DNA from: Micropruina glycogenica
GTDB taxonomy: Bacteria; Actinomycetota; Actinomycetes; Propionibacteriales; Propionibacteriaceae
Length of the DNA: 64,000 nucleotides
Reading direction: 5' to 3'
Assembly (NCBI RefSeq): GCF_900289045.1
Contig: NZ_LT985188.1
Location: 1,364,001-1,428,000 of the forward strand
Below are positions 58,335-64,000 of this stretch, piece by piece. Within the stretch, counting starts at the first letter, position 1. Each line of letters begins with the position of its first letter. The position numbers were made by a program, and so were the translations under genes. The notes below the pieces were generated by a model, which was given only the letters and a program-made list of their open reading frames with translations, ran no database searches and had not been told where the DNA came from.

Positions 58335-59251
58335 TCGAAACCGCCCGGGTCGACCCCGAGACCGCGCCCCCAGGCGGCGGCCTCCATGGGTCGCTTGCCG
58401 GCGGGCTGCACGGTGAGCAGTTCGAGCACCCCACGACCCGTGCCCACGTGCACCGAGCGCTTGTCGACCGCGAGCGTTCCCGGGGGCAGCACGGTGCCGG
58501 CGTGAGCGTGGCCGAGCCAGAGCTTGAGGCGTTCGCCGCGGTAGGTCGTCCAGGCCACCGGGCTGGGGTTGCAGGCTCTGATCAACCGATCGATGTCGAG
58601 GGCGGGTCGACGCCAGTCGACGCGTGCCTCGGCGACGCTCAGCTTGGGCGCCCGCGACACGCCCTGCTCCGGTTGCGTGGTGGCGACCGCAGTGCCGGCC
58701 TCGAGGGCGTCCAACACGTCGACGAGCAGGCTCGCGCCGCGGTCGGCGAGTCGGGTGAGTACGCCGCCCGTCGTCTCGTGCTCGCCCAGCGGCGATGCCT
58801 CGCGCAGGTACACCGGGCCGGCGTCGAGGGCGGGCACGAGGTCGAAGATCGTGATGCCGGTTTCGGTGTCACCGGCCAGAATGGCCCGCTGCACCGGTGC
58901 CGCACCGCGCCAAGCAGGCAGTAGTGAGAAGTGCACGTTCACCCAGCCGTGGGCCGGAATCGCCAGCACCGCCGGCGGAATCAATGCCCCATAGGCGACC
59001 ACGGGGCAACAGTCGGGTGCGAGCGCACGCAGCCGCTCGACGAAGTCCGGCTCGCTCGGACGGGTGGGGGTCAAAGTTTCGACGCCGTGCTCGGCCGCCC
59101 ACGCCGCCACGGGGCTGGGCACCGGCCGGTTGCTGCGGCCCTGCGGGGCGTCCGGACGGGTGACGACCGCGAGCAACTCATGGTGTGACGCGGCGACCGC
59201 CTGCAAAGCCGGCAGGGCAACCGCGGGAGTACCGGCGAAGACGATGCGCAC
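58331..59251 (-). CDS. fmt: Methionyl-tRNA formyltransferase
   Basis: 306 residues starting MRIVFAGTPAVALPALQAVA. The formyl-THF-binding signature HGWVNVHFSLLPAWRGAAPVQRAI (about 100-125; His and Asn catalytic), GVTRPD-type DAPQGR segment, and TGITIFDLVPALDAGPVY follow the family; a C-terminal tRNA-binding OB domain starts about 200 (APKLSVAEARVDWRRPA). It formylates Met-tRNAi with 10-formyl-THF for translation start. It overlaps rsmB by 4 bases; the fmt-rsmB pair is common. Confidence 0.96.
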   Translation of the reverse strand: MRIVFAGTPAVALPALQAVAASHHELLAVVTRPDAPQGRSNRPVPSPVAAWAAEHGVETLTPTRPSEPDFVERLRALAPDCCPVVAYGALIPPAVLAIPAHGWVNVHFSLLPAWRGAAPVQRAILAGDTETGITIFDLVPALDAGPVYLREASPLGEHETTGGVLTRLADRGASLLVDVLDALEAGTAVATTQPEQGVSRAPKLSVAEARVDWRRPALDIDRLIRACNPSPVAWTTYRGERLKLWLGHAHAGTVLPPGTLAVDKRSVHVGTGRGVLELLTVQPAGKRPMEAAAWGRGLGVDPGGFE

Positions 59252-59577
59252 CGCGTCAGCCTACCGAGCCCACCCGCGACGCTTCGCCGGTCAAGCCGTC
59301 GCGACCCACGGCCGGTCGATTGTGTCGAGACCCTCCGGCTGCGATCGTCTGCCCACACGTGTTCAGCCCGGATCCACCGACCTGCGCCTACTGCGCGCCC
59401 GCATGCGGGCGGCCTGGCTGCGCCGGCCACGCTCAACAGACCACCGGTATGCCCTCGCGCGGCCGGCTGCCCAGCCCACCCCCCTGGTGCCGCTCGCTGC
59501 GGCGCCCATCGGATGCCGGCTCAGCCGGCCCTGCGTCGCACCGCACCCGGGTCTCACCAAGCCGCGCGGCCGATCGG
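59252..59577. other. Gap between priA and fmt without a recognisable gene
   Basis: 326 bases. I see no supported gene, RNA or strong repeat. A short GTGTCGAGACCCTCCGG word near 59320 may be a decayed copy of the dispersed GGTCTCGAC repeat. The fmt promoter, if separate from priA, would be here. Confidence 0.45.
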
Positions 59578-61521
59578 TCACAGCACGGCCGGATCGACCC
59601 GCACGCGCAGCGAACCGTCATCTTTGTGAGCGGTGCGCCGGGCCTGCACAGCCTTGGCTGCCGCGACCAACGCCACGCCCTCATGTGCCGGCGTGCGCAG
59701 CATCGATCGATGGTCGCCGTCGGCGAGCAGCACCGGCCCCAACAGCACGGCACTCGTTTCGGCCTGGCCGAACCTGACCGCCTCAGCCACAGCATCGGCG
59801 GCGCCCTCGAAGCTGACCAGCTTGGTGACCGGCGGAAACCCGGCCGCGGCCCGATCGGCCAACTCACGCGCCGCGAACCCGGGCGCGTCCAACCGCACCA
59901 GGGCCTGCACGGCACGCGCGGCCGGGTCGCCGACCACGACCACGGTGCCGTCGTCGGACGCCCCGCGCACCAACGACACCGCAGCCAGCCAGCGGCGCAG
60001 CGCCTCTTCGGCGGCGCGCAGGTCGGCCCGAGCCAGCAACAGGTCGGCATCGAGCAGCACCGCCGTGGCGTAACCGCCCTCAGCGGTCGGCTCGGCCCCT
60101 GGCGTGGCCAGCACGAGCGCGGGTTCGGCACCCACCTCGGCCACCCGGTGCTCGCCGCTGGACTGCACCACCTGGGTCTGCGGAAAGGCGCGACCGAGCT
60201 CTTCTGCGGTGCGCTGCACCCCGACCCGCGGGGCGCGCAACTCGGTGCCCCCGCAGTCGGGGCAGTGCCAATCGGGTCGCACCCCGCAGACTCGGCAGAC
60301 CGCCGCGGCTCTTGAGGCCTGCCGCTCGCCTGCCAGCGGGTGGGCACAGGCCGGGCATCGCGCCAGGGCCCGGCACCGGGCGCAGGCCAGGGACGCCAGG
60401 TAGCCGGCGCGCGGCACCTGCACCAGCACCGGCCCGGCTGCCAGCCCGGCCCTGATGGCGGTGAATACCTCGTGCGGCAGCCGCGAGTGTGCGGCCGGGT
60501 CGCGTTCGAGCGCCCAGTCGGTGGCCGCGGCGACGCGCACCACGGGGCAGAGCTCCCGCCGAACCGCCGGCGGCACCTGCAGCGGCACCAGCCAGTCGTG
60601 CTCGACCAGGCTCTGCACCTCGGCCGTGCGCGCGTAACCCAGGTAGAGCAACCCGCACGACTGCCGCGCTGAGCGCAGTGCCGCCACCACCCGCGCGTGC
60701 GGGTAGGGCGCCCGGGGATCGGCCCACGAGTCGTCGCCGTCGTCGTACAGCGCGATCAGGCCCAGGTCGGCGACCGGCGCGAAGGCAGCCGCCCGGGTGC
60801 CCAGCACGAGCCGGACACTGCCGCGAGCTGCGGCCAGAAACGCCCGGTAGCGCGCGGCCGGCCCCAGATCGGCGCTGAGCGTGACGAAACTGCCCCGACC
60901 GAACGCCGCCTCGCACCGGGCCTCGAGCCGCGCCAGGTCGGCAGCGTCGGGCACCAGCAGCGACACCCCGCGACCGCCTTTCAGAGTTGCGGCGGCCGCC
61001 TCGATCATGGCCTGCGCCCAGTCGCCGGCCGGTTCGGTCACCGGCGCCAGGGCCAGGGTGGCCCGCGGTGCGCGGCCGTCACGCAAGGCGCCGAGCAGGG
61101 CGGTGCCGTGCGGGTAGTGGTTCAGGGTGGGCGCGTCGTTCACAGGGTGGGGTGTTGGACGCTCGGGCGCCGTCGCCTGCTCGGTGATGCCGTGTCGGGG
61201 CGGCACCGCCAGCCGCACCACGTCGGTGAAGGTGCCGGCGTAGTGGTCGGCCACCGCCCGCACCACGCCGACGATCTCGGGCCGCAGCACCGGCTCGGGC
61301 GACACCACCTTGAGCAGCGGCGCCAGTTCGCGCTCGGAGTCCGATGACGTCAGCACGTCGATCACGAACCCGTCGCGCTGCCGGCCCGCGAAGCGCACCC
61401 GCACCCGGCAGCCCGGCACCGCCTGGTCGGCCAGTTCGTCGGGAATCGCGTAGTCGAAGAACCGGTCGAGGTGCGGCAGCGGTACGTCCACCGCCACCCT
61501 CGCGACCCTCGGCTCACCCAC
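59578..61521 (-). CDS. priA: Primosome protein PriA, actinobacterial ATPase-less form
   Basis: 647 residues from a GTG at 61521 with GGGGG upstream; upstream frame (to 61770) is spacer. The N-terminal 3'-DNA-binding domain begins VARVAVDVPLPHLDRFFDYA. The helicase core keeps its order but the Walker A loop reads TLKGGRGVSLLVPD with no GKT, and the DExH box is replaced (LIALYDDGDDSWADPRAPYP), as in other actinobacterial PriA. Eight zinc-binding Cys remain (CARCRALARCPACAHP and CRVCGVRPDWHCPDCGG). It probably acts as a structural replication-restart protein, not a helicase. Same strand as fmt and rsmB. Confidence 0.9.
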   Translation of the reverse strand: MGEPRVARVAVDVPLPHLDRFFDYAIPDELADQAVPGCRVRVRFAGRQRDGFVIDVLTSSDSERELAPLLKVVSPEPVLRPEIVGVVRAVADHYAGTFTDVVRLAVPPRHGITEQATAPERPTPHPVNDAPTLNHYPHGTALLGALRDGRAPRATLALAPVTEPAGDWAQAMIEAAAATLKGGRGVSLLVPDAADLARLEARCEAAFGRGSFVTLSADLGPAARYRAFLAAARGSVRLVLGTRAAAFAPVADLGLIALYDDGDDSWADPRAPYPHARVVAALRSARQSCGLLYLGYARTAEVQSLVEHDWLVPLQVPPAVRRELCPVVRVAAATDWALERDPAAHSRLPHEVFTAIRAGLAAGPVLVQVPRAGYLASLACARCRALARCPACAHPLAGERQASRAAAVCRVCGVRPDWHCPDCGGTELRAPRVGVQRTAEELGRAFPQTQVVQSSGEHRVAEVGAEPALVLATPGAEPTAEGGYATAVLLDADLLLARADLRAAEEALRRWLAAVSLVRGASDDGTVVVVGDPAARAVQALVRLDAPGFAARELADRAAAGFPPVTKLVSFEGAADAVAEAVRFGQAETSAVLLGPVLLADGDHRSMLRTPAHEGVALVAAAKAVQARRTAHKDDGSLRVRVDPAVL

Positions 61522-61672
61522 GCCCCCGATGCTAGGGGGCGGCACCGACACACGTCGTTCCGGGACGAAACGGGACGGTTCCGAGTCGCATGCCGCCGCA
61601 CGGCAACCCCCACCCCGGCCGGTCGACGGAATCGGCAACCCATCCCCTCGATTCAGCGCCCGCGCGCACGAG

Positions 61673-61800
61673 GGAGATCCCGTCGTCCGCCGGGATGACG
61701 AGGCGGCCTGACCCAAGAACCCGGGGACGGTTCGCGGTCGTCCCGCGAACAAACGTGTGCACCGCGTCATCCCGGCGGGTGCCTCGTCATTCCGGCGGAC
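61673..61800. repeat. REP-like and GGGGACGGTTC repeats between priA and MFS gene
   Basis: REP-like GGAGATCCCGTCGTCCGCCG then GGATGACGAG at 61673-61702, GGGGACGGTTC at 61715-61725, and CGTCATCCCGGCGG then CGTCATTCCGGCGG at 61765-61798, which overlap the end of the MFS gene (stop at 61787). The rest of the gap 61522-61672 shows nothing I can name. Confidence 0.7.
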
Positions 61801-63424
61801 GCTCGTCGGCGCGGGACGGGCGGAACGCCAGCGTCGGCGGCACCAGGTGCCGGCCGACCGGCCGCGTGGTTGCGAACGAGAACGCGTGCTGCTCGATCGC
61901 CTGGTCGTCGGCCGTGAGGCGTTCGGTGTGCTGCCGTTCGTGCTCGGCCCACGAGGCCACGGTGAACACCTCGATGAAGCCGTCCGTGCTCTCGGCCACC
62001 CGGTACAACTCCCAGCGCACGGCTCCGCTGCGTAGCCGGGAGCGGCGCATGGCGTCCATCGCAGCGAGCCACTCGGTCACTCGGTCAGGGGCGATCTGGT
62101 ACTCGACCATCACCTGCACCGGGCCGGTGTCGGACGCCGGGTCGATGTCGATGGGCGACTCGGCCCAGTAGGCCAGCGGGGTGCGGTCGAGTTGGGCGCT
62201 CTCGGGAATGCGCAACCCGATCGCGCCCACACCGGCCACCACCACCAGTGCGGCGGCGACCGTCACCGCCAACCCGAGCCCCCAGTGCTGCGTGACCTGC
62301 CCCCAGACGGGCGACGCGATCACCTGCGAACCGGTGAAGGTCATCAGGTAGATGGCCAACGCCCTGGCCCGCACCCAGCCGGGCAGAAACAGTTGCAGCT
62401 CTGCGTTCAAGGTGGCGATCGTGGCGGTCCAGCAGTAGCCGGCCACGATCAACAGCGGCACAGCCACCCACAGCCCGGGCGCCAGCATGATCAGCCCGAA
62501 CGCCAGGCCGTAGATCACCGCCGCGGCGGTCAGAATCGTGTTCGAGCTCACCCGGTGTTTCACGTGGCCCAGCGTCAGCGCACCCAGGGTGGCACCCACC
62601 CCCAGGGCGCCGAACATAATGCCGTACCCGGACGCTCCGGCGGCCAACTGCTGGTTGGCGATCAAGGGCAGCAGGGCCCAGAGTGCTGTGGCCGGAGCGA
62701 CGAAGAGCACCACGCGCAGCAGGATCGTGCGCACGTGCGGCTCGTGGCGCACGTAACGGGCCCCTGCGCGCAGCGCGGGCAGAAACCGCTCGCGCTGCGT
62801 GCTGACCATGGACGGCCGGCGCCAGGCCAGCAGCGCGGCCAGCAGAATCACCGTGCAGCAGGCGTTGAACGCGAAGACCGGGGGCACCCCCCAGGCAGCG
62901 ATCAGGGCACCTGCGATCGCCGGCCCGGCAGCCCGTGCCACGTTGACGTTGATCATGTCGAGACGTGTGGCTGCCGCGATCTGCGAGCGGGGCACGAGTT
63001 CTGTCATCAACGGCTGCCAGGTGGGCAGTTGCAGCGCCAGGCCGGATCCGATCAGAAACGTGAACGCCAGCAGCAGCGGAGCGCTCAGGCTGCCGGTCCA
63101 GGCCAGCACGGCCAGCAGCACCGCGATCGAGATCGCGTACAGCTGAATGCCGATCATCAGTTGCCGCCGGTCGAACGCGTCCGAGATCACGCCGGCGGGC
63201 AGCGCCAGCAGCATCACCGGCAGCGCGTTGGCCGCCGCAACCAGCGACACGATGGTCGCGGCGCTGGGGTCTTGAATGAACAACCACTGGGCACCGACCG
63301 TTTGGGCGAACGTGCCGATGCTGCTGGCCACCACGCCGACCCACAGCCAGGCGAACACGCGGTTGCGCAGCGGCGCGAACACCGACGACGACTCCGCCGG
63401 CTGATCTGTCGGTGCTTGGCTCAT
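61787..63424 (-). CDS. MFS transporter (MFS_3/enterobactin-exporter type) with C-terminal soluble domain
   Basis: 545 residues. About twelve hydrophobic segments run from VFAWLWVGVVASSIGTFAQ to AVTVAAALVVVAGVGAIGL (about residue 410). The loop between helices 2 and 3 (VISDAFDRRQLMIG) matches the MFS GxxxDrxxRR signature. The last 130 residues are soluble (VQVMVEYQIAPDRVTEWLAA, then LRSGAVRWELYRVAESTDGFI and EVFTVASWAEHERQHTERLT) and resemble an antibiotic-biosynthesis-monooxygenase-like fold, a fusion seen in some MFS_3 members. Substrate unknown, perhaps a siderophore or drug. The 3' end overlaps repeat copies, so the C-terminus may have been altered. Confidence 0.85.
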   Translation of the reverse strand: MSQAPTDQPAESSSVFAPLRNRVFAWLWVGVVASSIGTFAQTVGAQWLFIQDPSAATIVSLVAAANALPVMLLALPAGVISDAFDRRQLMIGIQLYAISIAVLLAVLAWTGSLSAPLLLAFTFLIGSGLALQLPTWQPLMTELVPRSQIAAATRLDMINVNVARAAGPAIAGALIAAWGVPPVFAFNACCTVILLAALLAWRRPSMVSTQRERFLPALRAGARYVRHEPHVRTILLRVVLFVAPATALWALLPLIANQQLAAGASGYGIMFGALGVGATLGALTLGHVKHRVSSNTILTAAAVIYGLAFGLIMLAPGLWVAVPLLIVAGYCWTATIATLNAELQLFLPGWVRARALAIYLMTFTGSQVIASPVWGQVTQHWGLGLAVTVAAALVVVAGVGAIGLRIPESAQLDRTPLAYWAESPIDIDPASDTGPVQVMVEYQIAPDRVTEWLAAMDAMRRSRLRSGAVRWELYRVAESTDGFIEVFTVASWAEHERQHTERLTADDQAIEQHAFSFATTRPVGRHLVPPTLAFRPSRADERPPE

Positions 63425-63512
63425 AGGTCCATCTCAACCCATGTCAGCGCCGCGAAACAGTCCCCGCCAATGCCCCTCTGTGCTGGTCACCCTCAGGCAG
63501 ACCAACCCGAAT

Positions 63513-63600
63513 CGTCATTCCGGCGAAAGCCGGAATCTCAAAAGGCACACTCGGGGACCGTCCCCCACCCCAGAGATTCCGGCGTACGCCGGAATGACGG
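63513..63600. repeat. Inverted pair of REP-like repeats plus dispersed repeat
   Basis: CGTCATTCCGGCGAAAGCCG then GAATCT at 63513-63538 and the opposite copy AGATTCCGGCGTACGCCG then GAATGACGG at 63574-63600, as in paired REP units. A GGGGACCGTCCCCC palindrome lies between them at 63553-63566. AGGTCTCGACCAGTTCGACCAG follows at 63641. They fill the gap between the MFS gene and metK and could form a terminating hairpin for metK. Confidence 0.78.
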
Positions 63601-63664
63601 TGGTTGCGGCCGCCGTCGACTTCCAAACGCCGACCCAAGAAGGTCTCGACCAGTTCGACCAGCT

Positions 63665-64000
63665 TCAGCCCTTGACGGCGCCCGCAAGCGCGTCGGCGCG
63701 GTCGGTGCGTTCCCAGGTGAACTCGGGCAACTCGCGTCCGAAGTGGCCGTAGTTGGTGGTGAGCGAGTAGATCGGCCGCAGCAGGTCGAGGTCGCGAATG
63801 ATGGCCGCCGGCCGCAGGTCGAACACCTGCAACACCGCGTCGGTGATCTGATCGAGCGGAACGGTCTCGGTGCCGAAGCAGTCGGCGTAGAAACCCACCG
63901 GGTGCGAGCGGCCGATCGCGTAGGCGACCTGCACCTCGCAACGGGTCGCCAGCCCGGCCGCCACCACGTTCTTGGCCACCCAGCGCATGGCGTAGGCCGC
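63665..64000 (-). CDS. metK: S-adenosylmethionine synthetase, C-terminal part (runs off right edge)
   Basis: 112 codons in frame to the window edge. Conserved C-terminal blocks: [40 protein letters not shown], and [23 protein letters not shown]. These are the family's third domain. The enzyme makes SAM from ATP and methionine, linking to metH and the several SAM-dependent methylases here. The start and active-site loop are outside the window. Confidence 0.96.
   Translation of the reverse strand, partial: AAYAMRWVAKNVVAAGLATRCEVQVAYAIGRSHPVGFYADCFGTETVPLDQITDAVLQVFDLRPAAIIRDLDLLRPIYSLTTNYGHFGRELPEFTWERTDRADALAGAVKG

Noticed and set aside
59185-60315. 376-codon plus-strand frame across the priA end and the gap to fmt
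   Set aside because: Most of it is antisense to priA, and the rest has no features or ribosome-binding site.

Overview
This is chromosomal DNA from a high-GC actinobacterium. It carries Pup (ending in GGQ), Dop and the ARC/Mpa AAA ATPase, an actinobacterial-type PriA without a Walker A motif, a cobalamin-dependent MetH and a tRNA-Pro(GGG). The core gene set (pup-tyrA-cmk-der, trmI-arc, dop, metH, PAC2, pabC-rpe, rsmB-fmt-priA, metK) suggests Propionibacteriales or a close relative, but I cannot fix the genus from sequence alone.

Layout. (1) 1-9590 is the end of an integrative, probably conjugative, copper-resistance island. It holds the N-terminus of a MobF relaxase, a decayed cytosine methylase, a broken zinc/manganese permease, and a copper cassette behind a CsoR-like palindrome (YHS protein, DUF6153, DUF305 lipoprotein, BNR lipoprotein, P1B-type ATPase, multicopper oxidase). 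It ends in a truncated AraC-type regulator beside a tRNA-Pro gene that lies next to a 5' fragment of a second tRNA-Pro. (2) 9923-14523 is core: a membrane protein, then the minus-strand operon pup-tyrA-cmk-der. (3) 14906-29969 is a translationally coupled five-gene operon of about 15 kb: a PhoD-like metallophosphatase, a DUF6603-type protein and three large proteins of unknown function. It sits between pup and dop, which are normally adjacent, and is the best candidate here for an undescribed system. (4) 30034-39851 is core: dop, a DUF3054 membrane protein, arc, trmI, a family-5 solute-binding lipoprotein and metH. (5) 39852-54330 is a second accessory island, between metH and a PAC2 gene. It has a NACHT NTPase (candidate antiphage NLR-like protein), a complete ISL3-family IS with an 8-bp target duplication, a complete IS21-family IS that splits a membrane-protein gene in frame, an ECF sigma factor with a CU044_5270-type partner, a HEPN-motif protein, a large PH-like-domain protein and a truncated PIN-like gene at the junction. 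(6) 54330-64000 is core: PAC2, pabC/rpe, rsmB/fmt, priA, an MFS transporter and the C-terminus of metK.

The copper genes form one detoxification pathway: periplasmic oxidation and binding (multicopper oxidase, DUF305, YHS) together with export (P1B ATPase). Pup, Dop and ARC form the pupylation pathway. ARC here lacks the C-terminal GQYL tail and no prcBA genes are next to pup, which suggests pupylation without a proteasome. Three families of short dispersed repeats occur between core genes, and one copy of the REP-like family lies in frame inside arc. Frameshifts occur only in mobile or accessory genes; every core gene is open, so the frameshifts look like real decay rather than poor sequence.
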